Source: Ashinkailepas kermadecensis | Lineage: Eukaryota > Arthropoda > Thecostraca > Neolepadidae | Assembly: GCA_034440615.1 (NCBI GenBank) | Contig: JAOTOM010005152.1 | Location: forward strand, 186,001-250,000 | Direction of reading: 5' to 3' | Length of the DNA stretch: 64,000 nt | Shown here: piece after piece, positions 23,651-64,000 of the stretch | Layout: every line of letters begins with the position of its first letter | How positions within the stretch are numbered: the first letter of the stretch is position 1 | Made by a program: the position numbers and the translations under genes | The notes under the pieces: generated by a model | What the model was told of the DNA's origin: nothing | Seen by the model: only the letters and a program-made list of their open reading frames with translations | Database searches by the model: none

Positions 23651-24058
23651 TCACGGCGAGGTCGCCTCACGCTCGGCCATCTCGGCTATCAGCTTGTTGA
23701 GCTCGGCGCGCGCCTCGTGCACCTCCTGCTCGTGCTCGGCCACCCGACCGATCGCCTCGAACAGCACCTCCATCTGGCGCCGGACCGCCTCGCTGTCGGC
23801 CTGCATCTGCTGGTACCACGCCGCGTCCAGCCGCTTCTGGGCGCGCTCCAGCACCAGCGCCAGGCCGTCCTTCAGCTCCTGCAGCTGCTGCTCGTCGCGC
23901 AGCCGCTTGGCGTTGAAGCGCTCCACCAGCGCCTTGGCCTCGCGCTCCAGCTGGGCGGCGGTGGGCAGGCCGCCGCCGCCCCACGCGTCGTCCGGACGAC
24001 AGCTGGCCAGCACCGCTGCGCCAGACGGCGCCGACTCGCCCGCATCGCAGGCTGACAT
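23651..24058 (-). CDS. small coiled-coil protein, synaptonemal complex SYCE2-like
   Basis: A 135-codon ORF from the ATG at 24058-24056 to a TGA at 23651. Residues 1-33 are low-complexity (Gly/Ala/Ser). Residues about 36-130 form one long charged alpha-helical coiled coil beginning AQLEREAKALVERFNAKRLR. The spacing of hydrophobic and key residues (ALVERFN..R..D..L, then L..AWYQ about 30 residues on, then a VAEHEQEV..AR segment) resembles, without gaps, my recollection of the conserved helix of SYCE2, a central-element protein that joins paired chromosomes in meiosis. The ORF stays open upstream to 24277 and a TTTCAG/GCC acceptor lies about 40 bp before the ATG, so a 5' exon may exist. Third-position GC and lack of stops over a strongly helical sequence support coding. 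The family assignment is tentative; any short coiled-coil protein could look similar. Confidence 0.6.
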   Translation of the reverse strand: MSACDAGESAPSGAAVLASCRPDDAWGGGGLPTAAQLEREAKALVERFNAKRLRDEQQLQELKDGLALVLERAQKRLDAAWYQQMQADSEAVRRQMEVLFEAIGRVAEHEQEVHEARAELNKLIAEMAEREATSP

Positions 24059-24099
24059 GGCGACCAACACGCGCCGATACCGCACCTCTGACACGGCCT

Positions 24100-25670
24100 G
24101 AAATGACGAACATGTCAAGGTGAGCTGGTCTCCGCCACAGGCTGTCGACAAATGGCGCCGGTGTGGTGTCGTGCACCACGCCCGTATCACACTGGCCCGC
24201 ATGTTTCGAATGTTGGGTTTCATCCATTTCAGGTTCATCGCTCTGACATAGAGTCCAAACAAGGTCAATACTTGCAAAATACGCTCACTTAATCGGCGAT
24301 TGATTGGGGAAGTCCAGCTGAACGGCCTATCAACCGCATCCAGAGGCGCAATTTAGACAATTTGAGAGAAAATGCGATAGTTCGTTCGAATGACAGTTCG
24401 ACTTGCAATTTTGATGACAGCCCATGCAGAAAAAACAATCACACTACCTGATTCAGTGGATAGATAAAATAACATGTGTGATATTTCGATGGAACTATGT
24501 TTGGTCATTGACCCTTAACAAACTTATTGACCCATATAGGCAACACATAATTCTAGGCTCACGATACACACACTGTATTCAAGCGCATCCAGAGGTACGA
24601 TTGGGACCCTTTATTTAAAAGCATAGTGTGTGCGATGTCACCGATGATCGCGCTTTCGATGTGCATTTAATAGCATGCTTTGGCGATTGCTTTGTCACTA
24701 CAAATTTTGACAGATCTGCATACTTGCAAAAGGAAACGGAGCAAAAGGTCATGTGGGATGGCCCACTCAATGAAATTCAAATGGCTTTGGAATGGATCCA
24801 GAGCCTTATCTAACAATGCTATACTGGGAGGGAGGGGGAGCTACACTTGACACCGATGGGGCTAAATCCCAGCCTTTCGAGCTCACGAGCCACAGTAACG
24901 CATAAGCAATGGCAGAGGCGATTTGATTTGGGTAGGGGGCACGGCCCCGCAGTTAGTATGTTAGAGCAGGTCCTGCTTCGATCTAATCACTAGTCAGCAC
25001 AGGTGTTGTGTTATGAAAATTATTGGGGGGGGGCGGGGTCCTACAGTATTGATGTGGGTATAAAATGGCCTGCATAACACGCACACGGGCGGGGGGCGTA
25101 ATATATCCTCTTTTTCTGTTTTTTTTTTCGACGTTCTCTCATAAACGGGCGGCGGTATTGTAATACAATCTTGTTACTTTGCTAAAAATCGATGGGCGCA
25201 TCCTTTAAACAAAGATCGAAATCCATTAGCAAATATAGGAACTGCGGGGATGCCAAATCGGCCGACTGGGCGGCGGCTGTTGAGCGTTCAAGGTCACAAA
25301 GACTTCTTCGGTGCGTTAACGCCGGCGCGGTGTGGCGGCCGAACTCGACCTCATTTTACCCTGAAGGTGTTAATCTAGGGTCATGACATTTGCACTGAAG
25401 TGAGTTCACAACATGCGTAATCTATTCTCAAAATATTGTGCTTATATCTTCAGCAGTTTCAGAAATATTAGGGTCAGGGGCCGAATCCTTCCTCCCTTCC
25501 CATGCGCGGTATGTGAAATGCCCTCCGGAGTGCTTGTTATTCGACCCTGTCCTCAATTACGTTTGCATACTGTATTTAGGCCACTTAAACTGCTGATAGC
25601 AAGAATTTGCAATTGATGTGATACTCAAGATAAATATAAAAATACAACCATACGTCTAGAACACCAGGTT
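24100..25670. other. upstream of the coiled-coil gene, no further gene seen
   Basis: AT-rich. A poly-G patch at 25024-25034 and a T-run at 25120 may be edges of old repeats. No exon or ORF stands out. Confidence 0.5.
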
Positions 25671-25675
25671 ATCAC

Positions 25676-26145
25676 TTAACCCGCTTTCCGGTCATATCCT
25701 GACACCCCGTCTCGGGGGTCGGACCGAAAAACGTTGTTTGAAGTCAACTTGCTCTCATAAAAATGCTTACTTTAGCCAGAATCTTCGATTTTAGCCCTAA
25801 TGGGCAAATATGCAAAACTTAGTACTAAAAAAACGGAAAAAAATCCTCAGGTGCGTTTTGTTTCGTCTCTAAAGATAAGCAAATGCTGCAAGTTTCATTA
25901 AAATAGTTTTATCCGTTAATGCGTGACGACTGGTTGAACTTTTCTGGAGGTGACCTCACTTGACCTTGACTAACTCGTTGACCCTAGATGACCTGACCTA
26001 AAAGTTTTGACACAACATGCCAAATTGATGTGGGAAAAGGTATGCCAAATTTCGGCGTGCTGCCGCGCCGTTCTTTCACTATCCGCGGAAAACCTTAAGG
26101 GGGGGGGGGGCGTATCAACCCCCCTCCAGAGACGGCGCGGGTTAA
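25676..26145. repeat. non-autonomous DNA element with inverted TTAACCCGC ends
   Basis: The left end begins TTAACCCGCTTTCCGGTC. The right end, GCGCGGGTTAA near 26136-26146, is its inverse for 9 bp. The interior has AAAGTTTT, TGACCT/GACCTGACC words and no coding capacity. The left end matches 19735-19800 in opposite orientation. Length (~470 bp) and structure suit a MITE. Confidence 0.6.
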
Positions 26146-27355
26146 TGGGTAGGAAATTGCCCGACTCAATTGAAAGCCCGACAAAATAACGGCGAGTGCA
26201 ATTTTCGTAATGTTCCATCTGTGCGCAAGAGTTCACCAGCCACGTTTCCTCCGTTGCTTACATATCAACGAGCAAAGCTACCTGACAATCTACGAGCCAC
26301 CAACACACATGCGTGATGGTAAACTATTAATATATTACTAATATTATTAATACTTGTGAGAAAGACACACAGAACTAATGCACTCAGGTTTGGAATCAGG
26401 GCTCCGGTCATACCAACATGCGTTACCAGTACCAGTGCCCTACTAGTAAGGGCATGCACGGGGTGGAATAAAGCAGCCGTCGTGAGCGATGTAAACGGGA
26501 TCTCGATCCATGTCTCGTAGCGTTTCTGAACTCAAGTAGCAGAACAAATGTGTCGATATGGAATTCGGCCCCTCGTCACCAACGTCAAACGAAAATTTTT
26601 CAGATGCATACTTGCTATCTGTATTATCACAGACGCACACTTGCTACGTGGACTATCAATCTTGAAGTCGTACTGAGGGTGTGAGACTGCCAACTATCTG
26701 GGAAAAGAAGCCGGTGCACATGGGCACGGGAAAAGCAATGCTGGGAACAAAACCTGGTTACATGCGAGGAAGCGTGGTTTCTGCGAATGAGAAGGCCAGC
26801 ATAACAGTAGATAAGTACAGTACAAGGCATCAAATGTGCACCACTCTCTGTTTGGCGGTCTGATTCGCTGATGTCACGGAATGAAGATGGCTTTAATTTG
26901 TCGTATACTAAGGGCACTGCATATGCAATATTTTGCTGCTTCTGTACTATTTTACGGTTCTCTGTAGCTGTTCTAAGAAGTATCCATTGCTGGTGTCTCC
27001 ACGTTGTATATGTCCTATATGTCTTATATGGTAGAATATGTGTGAGTCGCCACTCCCCAAGTAGTTCAGTGCCTGCGAAATATGCAAAGTATTCGTTCTA
27101 GCATAATTCACTGATAATCAAAAAGAAGGTATTTTATCACAAATGTAGACAGAAATATATATAATATTGGAAAGTAATTATTCCAGATTATACAGATTGG
27201 GCATCGGGTGATGCGGTCATACACCATGTTGTAGCCCCGGGAAAAGGACGAGGATGTGCCCCAAAAAAGTAATTTTCAAAATTCAACATTTTAACTTCTG
27301 CAGCGCGGCGGCCCTGCCAGCTCCGAGGACTTCTGCCATGGGCGGATGCGGGAAT
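26146..27355. other. no gene seen
   Basis: Mixed sequence with short unrecognised ORFs on both strands, including 26627-26917 minus. No splice-consistent exon was identified. Confidence 0.5.
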
Positions 27356-27359
27356 TGTC

Positions 27360-28000
27360 ATGGGGACACTCGTCTGAAGGGGCGCCACTGCGAAAGTACT
27401 TGGAGGCAGGGGCGGATACGGGGGTGGCACTGAAGGTATATACCCCATGGAAATTGGCGTCCCTTCGGCCGGGAAAAGGCTCCATTCCGAGTAAGTTCGA
27501 GTGCATCCCTATTGAATGTTTAGCCAGAGGTGCTCCGCTCAGAGTAAAAGGCGCCCTTTCAGTGAGCTCGAGTGCATCCCGCTCGAATTATTCGGCCAGA
27601 GGTGCTCCTTGGAAGGAAAAGGCCCCTATTCAGTTTGTTTGAGTGAACCCCTCGACCTTTTCAGTCAGAGGCGCACTTTGGAAGGTGAAGGCGCTCCTCC
27701 GGGAAGGCCGGAGTGCACAACACTCTTTTTTCAGCTAGAGGAGGCCCCCCCCCCAGAGACAAAGTTCCCCTCATGACAATTTCTGAACCCGCTCCTGCCA
27801 GGAGTGTCTTTTCTTCCGAGGGGAGCCTCTGACAGAAAAATTCGAGACGAGTCCATTCGAGCACACTGAAGAGGCGCCTTTTTCTCTCGGAGAGGGGGAG
27901 GGGGAGGTGGGGGGGGGGGGGTCACTCCTAACTAAAACAATATAGGAGATTCACTAGATCCTTCCCGGAGGGGCGCCTTTTCCAGGCCGGAGGAGCGGCC
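27360..28000. repeat. composite MITE-like element with internal ~70-bp units
   Basis: Contains GCAGGGGCGGATACGGGGGT at 27409 followed by three or four diverged units of about 70 bp (from about 27490), each with GAGTGCATCCC, a TT(C/T)AG(C/T)CAGAGG word and AAAGGCGC. A poly-C at 27747 and a poly-G at 27908-27920 lie towards the right side. Related to 22595-22880, 50840-51015, 59130-59415 and 59755-60005. Confidence 0.75.
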
Positions 28001-28104
28001 ACCTTCCATGGGAGGAAGGCACATGCCTCCAGTTCCCTCCCCCTTGTATCTGCTCCTGACTCCTGCATTTGCACGCCAGCAGCGGGCCGCGTTCAGGCTA
28101 TCAG

Positions 28105-28850
28105 TTTTATCTTTCTTCCGGAGGAGACAGACATCTAGCCGACGCAGACGGACTGTACGTTTCGGATGACTGGAATCCACGAAGACAGCACAAAGTTCGA
28201 CCTACTGGTGGCAAGCCTTTCTGTGTTGATCACAACGCAGGTGTGGATATTATCAAGGCCCAGACGCCCAGATTCGTGGCCCTTATTGACGCCTTGAGGC
28301 GTAGGTTGGCACAAGAGCGAGCAGCCCTCCTGGAAGCCCCAGATCCCCGCCAACAGCTCGTAGACCAGCAGCCGTTACAGCTGCTCCTGCGCATGCACTC
28401 CGTACTGGGTACAGCAGGAGATGCCCTACACGACAGTGAGCTGTTGAAGACTATCTTCAACGGCTGCCGCAGGCAGCTTGGGCAGCATTATCGCTGTTTT
28501 AAGAGGAATCTCCTCTGGACTAACTGGCCACCACAGCTGACAAGATTCTTGGAAGCCTCGGCTTCAGGTCTGGTGTCAGCAATGGCGGCAGGATACTCAG
28601 CAGCGCAGACGGTGCCAGTCAGCTCAGTGCCTCCGGACACCAGTATGCTGGCCACACTACAGGGTATAGTCGCGACGTTAATGGTGGCGGTCAGTCGCCT
28701 GGAAACCGTCCTGAGTGACAGGTCACCAGAGTGAATGGGCGGACGTCACTATCTCCAGGACCATCGGCGGGGCCATCGGCAGGGTCATCGGCGCTCCCGC
28801 TCAGATCGCAGCCCGCAGTTGCATGCTTTTCGCTGCGTGCCCATTTCCAT
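28105..28850 (+). pseudogene. broken gag of a Ty3/gypsy-like LTR retrotransposon
   Basis: Gag capsid-type motifs appear in order but in different frames. At about 28166 a frame reads KFDLLVASL, the usual start of the arthropod Ty3/gypsy gag helix. After a shift, another frame (open 28069-28734) reads IDALRRRLAQ, LLEAPDPRQQL, QPLQLLLRMHS and SELLKTIF. Near 28462-28545 a further frame holds RLPQA and LATTADKI, with stops. The first frame then resumes with EASASGLVSAMAAG. A basic Arg/His-rich tail follows to about 28850. At least two frameshifts and several stops make it non-functional. No pol, primer-binding site or LTR is seen nearby, so it is a solitary fragment. Gag identity is confident; the exact clade is inferred. 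Confidence 0.75.
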
Positions 28851-29800
28851 TTCATATGGTTGGTTGGGGGGCAAAGTCACTAAGTCACAAAGTCACATTG
28901 GAGGGGAAAAATTGAACATGGGGGGGGTACATGTCTTCAAAGGCATACAAAACACCCCTGCTAGTCATCCCTATTGAGATTGGAATTGCATGAGAGGAAC
29001 ATAATTAAAAGTGGTTCGACATCTGCTTCGACGTTTTTACGCTCGCGCCATGACAGCCTAGTACTGGGGCCAGGGGCAGAACTCTTTTAAAACGATTGAG
29101 GGATAGGGGCGAATAAGTTTCTTTTCATCGCCATTCTTTCCAGTCGACGCCCATAGATTCCATGTTAATCCTCAACAACATGATGGGGATGGGGTAAAGT
29201 TGCTCATGAAAATAATAGAAAATCACACTCTTGACAGGGCTCCCTCTAACATGCTAGTTAGGGGAGGGGCAGGGGCGGATCCAGAAACGACAATATTTAC
29301 CCATATAATAAATGTTCTTATATTTGGAGGAAATGTTAATGTGGTGCAAAATCCCGGAAAAAATCAGCTTTTTGGAGTGGGGAGGAGTGCATGGTCCCAT
29401 AGATTTGCCAGTGGGAGGGGGGAGGGGGGAGGGGGGAGGGGGGATGGGGTGGCCCACCAACCGGTCACCATTTTCCAGAGCGGAGTCGGATTGCCCTGGA
29501 TGACTGTTCCACAGCCGCGAATGGGCGCAACCCCCAGTCGAAATTCCTGAACAGGCTCGTCCTAGTCTTTCAGTTCCAGCACCAACGTCATTTAGCTAAA
29601 TGACCGTCGCTAGGCGTTCAACTCGGGGGAAAGTCACAAGCGCTTTTCGCCGATTTCTCCTCCGACTTTTGTTAAGAAAAAAACTCAAATGTCCTGGGTT
29701 TAAGCCACACATTTGAGGATGGGGAAACTGCTCCGGTATCCCTCACCACAGCGACGCACATGATAATGCCATTCCGCCGCCGACTATTGTATTCCCCCTG
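28851..29800. other. repeat-edge fragments, no gene
   Basis: 28868-28975 has AAAGTCAC tandem words and an AAACACCCCTG end like that of 12835-13025. 29262-29460 opens with GGCAGGGGCGGATCCAGAAA, the common MITE end, and contains a GGGGGGA purine run (29416-29445). The ORFs across it are not supported. Confidence 0.6.
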
Positions 29801-29819
29801 TGACGGCGCGGGGTGACTC

Positions 29820-29866
29820 ATAAAATAAAATAAAATACCACAAAATAAAATAAAATACCGTAGCGG
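29820..29866. repeat. (AAAAT)n microsatellite
   Basis: Two blocks of AAAATAAAATAAAATACC in tandem. Confidence 0.9.
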
Positions 29867-30130
29867 CTCGGCTCGGCCGGAGCCCCGCCCGAGCGGTTGA
29901 GCTTCCATCCGTCCGGGTTTTCGGTAGTAGATACCTAGGTACGTACCTACTCACCTGGTATTCGATGGGCGTCTGTCACCTTATCAAATATGTCACCATC
30001 TTCTCACTTCATTCCAGTCATGCTTTTTGTATACCCTAGGCAGAACAGTATTCTTAGAAGCACACATTTGGCACCATAAAATACCGCAGCGCAAAGCAGA
30101 ATCAGCAGAACCCAACCCTTCATTCGCTGT

Positions 30131-30176
30131 GCGCATGCGTCAGCGGCCACGTCGTCAGCTGATGTTGCCTAGCAAC
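30131..30176 (+). promoter_or_regulatory. candidate promoter with RFX X-box and NRF1-like site
   Basis: GTTGCCTAGCAAC at 30164-30176 is a perfect palindromic RFX X-box, the site that drives motile and sensory cilia genes in animals. TGCGCATGCGT at 30130-30140 matches the NRF1 motif. They lie about 1.5 kb before the first coding exon of the CFAP43-like axonemal gene, in the right direction. A good donor (CAGTT/GTAAGT, 30491-30498) and the acceptor before the first coding exon (CCCCATCAG at 31682-31690) would allow an untranslated first exon from about 30200 to 30493. Role inferred from position. Confidence 0.6.
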
Positions 30177-31690
30177 AAATTCGTTTGTGTCACGAGGTAC
30201 GCCAGCAACACGTTTGACGCTAGCGTCGCGGGTGGTTGCACGCCGAATGATTGGAGTTATGTAAAGGGCCTTGGCAGTTGTGCTTTAGTTTTGGCGTTCG
30301 CATATTGGAGGTGGTTTCGACTTCCGTAGGCACCACATTTTAGAGAAAAGAACCACGGTTGATATACCTGCCATGTGCGAGCAGAGGCGCATTTCGAAGC
30401 TAGTCTGGCGGTTCAAGACTGTCGAAGAAGACTGAAGTCATATACCAGCCTGACTATTGAGGAGGAACATTTCATTGCTGTCGGCTTCCAGTTGTAAGTA
30501 CCTACCTATCTAGGTACCTATCCATGTTGCCTACCTACCTATCTACCTGCCTGCCTATGCCCGCCTACCCGCCGACTAACCGCCGCCTAACCGCCTGATA
30601 TATGACGTGTGACGATATATCATTTCCAAGGAATATCTTTAGGAAACGGTTTAGGGGCTACTGCAGAAAAAAACCAGAGTGTGGTGTCAGCTTGATCCTC
30701 CGACCAGGCATTTGCGATGATTAAATATTTGCTTGACCTTAAACTGACTCACGCCATATTCAACTAATGAAATTGACCGTAAGCGTGACCTATATGAATT
30801 TTCGGCAGCCTTTGTAATTTGTGCTGCTTGTTGTGTTTATTAAAACAGGATTGACAGCTGAGGAGTGCAAGAAAAAAGTCGAGAGTGCACACGCGGTTTT
30901 TTTGTCGAAATGAGTCGTGGAACGGAAATATTTCAAATTGGGGTTGAAAACTGCCTACAATAACCAGTCTGCCACGCCAGTGATATTGACGGGTGATCCA
31001 GAGAACCCCAAGATCCCGAATCACAAACCTGTCATGGTCTGCTCAAGGTTGATGTGTCTTGACAACGAACATTTTCCCAGATCCCTTGTATTAATCAGTT
31101 TTTGCTAGCACCTTGCTAAGCCTGCATAAAATATCCATTTTTATTGTATTCCTCCAGATGCATTCATGCACCCGTTGACATGGATTCTTGCACATTGATG
31201 CAACCATTAAAATATGATCGGAAAACATAAAGAATCACTGCTTTCGCTTAGTCGCGAAACTTTTCACTAGCTCACTTTTCACTAGCACTAGCACTAGCAT
31301 CTATCCGTAAATTTTTCCGGGTCAGATTTATCAGGGCATGACTCGAAAACCATGGTCAGTCATAGCTCATCGGGCTTGGCAGACACCCAGAATTGTTACT
31401 CAATATTATAAGTCAGTCAGTATGGTGGAGGATCGATAGTCAATAATCAAATAATTTTCTGGCAACTGCAGCAAAATGTATGCACTGCTTTTAATTTCTT
31501 TGAAGCCTTTCAGAACACGTCAAGTATCGTCGCGAAACATGCGGAAAACGGGAATAACTTGCAATGGAAAATGATGTCAATGTATTTCCTTTTGTTGGTA
31601 TTGACGTTGATACCCAGTGGTACTAAGAACTGATTGTTGGTGGATGCACACGTTCGTGAAAATTAATCTGATCTGTATTTTCCCCATCAG
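30177..31690. other. probable 5' UTR exon and intron of the CFAP43-like gene
   Basis: No coding exon seen. 30498-30590 is a TACC/TGCC-type microsatellite. A donor-like CAGTT/GTAAGT ends a possible non-coding exon at 30493. The rest is AT-rich. Confidence 0.45.
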
Positions 31691-31707
31691 TGGTAAACGG
31701 CGAAGTC

Positions 31708-63628
<31,921 letters not shown>

Positions 63629-64000
63629 GTAAGGTGGCCGGATGGTTTCGGACTATCTGCGCCAAGCCCGTGTGGCGAAACTGCTTCCATATCGCGTAGT
63701 CACTCACTGCTGTCGGCCCGTGTGCGTTGTGTAATGCCAATATGTGCGCACATGATTTCGGGCAACAGTCGCCGCTTGCGACATGGCACATGCGGTGTCG
63801 CGTGCTCTTATCAGCACCGGAGCAGATGGCGAGCGTCAGGTGATCTCATTACTGCATTGATCCACGTTGAAAGTTTCCAAATGCAGTGACTCACAGCGAT
63901 GAGGATATATGAGAAGCTCCCATCAACGTGTTCCGTTCTGCTGTGATGAGCTGCTGATATAACGTTGGTCGTAAAGCTGGAGGACTGTTTCCATTGACAT
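63629..64000 (+). other. intron 13, cut by window edge
   Basis: No further exon recognised before the edge. Confidence 0.5.

Noticed and set aside
23409..24227. Plus-strand 230-codon ORF and second-frame minus ORF over the SYCE2-like gene
   Set aside because: Shadows of the GC-rich coiled-coil frame; low-complexity Ser/Arg or Gly/Arg translations without domains.

Overview
The window is nuclear DNA from an animal, almost certainly an arthropod. Genes have short GC-rich exons with GT/AG introns in a repeat-dense, AT-richer background. One gene is an octopamine-type amine receptor, which is typical of protostomes. Another is a motile-cilium gene, so the animal should still make flagellated cells such as sperm. 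A crustacean with flagellated sperm, for example a barnacle, would fit; that is inference and not proven by the sequence.

Layout. (1) 1-796, minus strand: the 5' coding part of an alpha1-adrenergic-like octopamine receptor (OAMB type), running off the left edge, with three 81-bp repeats just upstream of its start. (2) 800-23,600: about 23 kb without a convincing gene, packed with minisatellites (12, 15, 28, 35, 39, 65, 81 and 125 bp units), microsatellites, tRNA-derived SINEs, MITE-like dispersed repeats and a fold-back palindrome at 7469-7845. (3) 23,651-24,058, minus: a small coiled-coil protein resembling the synaptonemal complex protein SYCE2. (4) 24,100-30,000: more repeats, a TIR-bounded element and a broken Ty3/gypsy-like gag. 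(5) 30,100-64,000, plus strand: one large gene for a WD40 axonemal protein, best matched to CFAP43. I could place 13 coding exons whose reading phases all agree (about 678 codons); the gene continues past the right edge. A perfect RFX X-box lies about 1.5 kb upstream of its first coding exon.

The introns of the CFAP43-like gene hold other items. Intron 7 contains a complete glycine-rich secreted-protein gene with its own TATA box, on the same strand. It also contains a decayed transposase-like gene that is interrupted by a SINE with target-site duplications, and a 40-bp minisatellite that has multiplied the 3' splice site of exon 8. Other introns contain a hammerhead-like palindromic element, two copies of a tRNA-SINE, and two ~60-nt retroposed fragments with clean target-site duplications.

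The octopamine receptor, SYCE2-like, CFAP43-like and glycine-rich genes do not form a pathway; they are ordinary neighbours. All gene identities rest on reading motifs by eye, without database searches.
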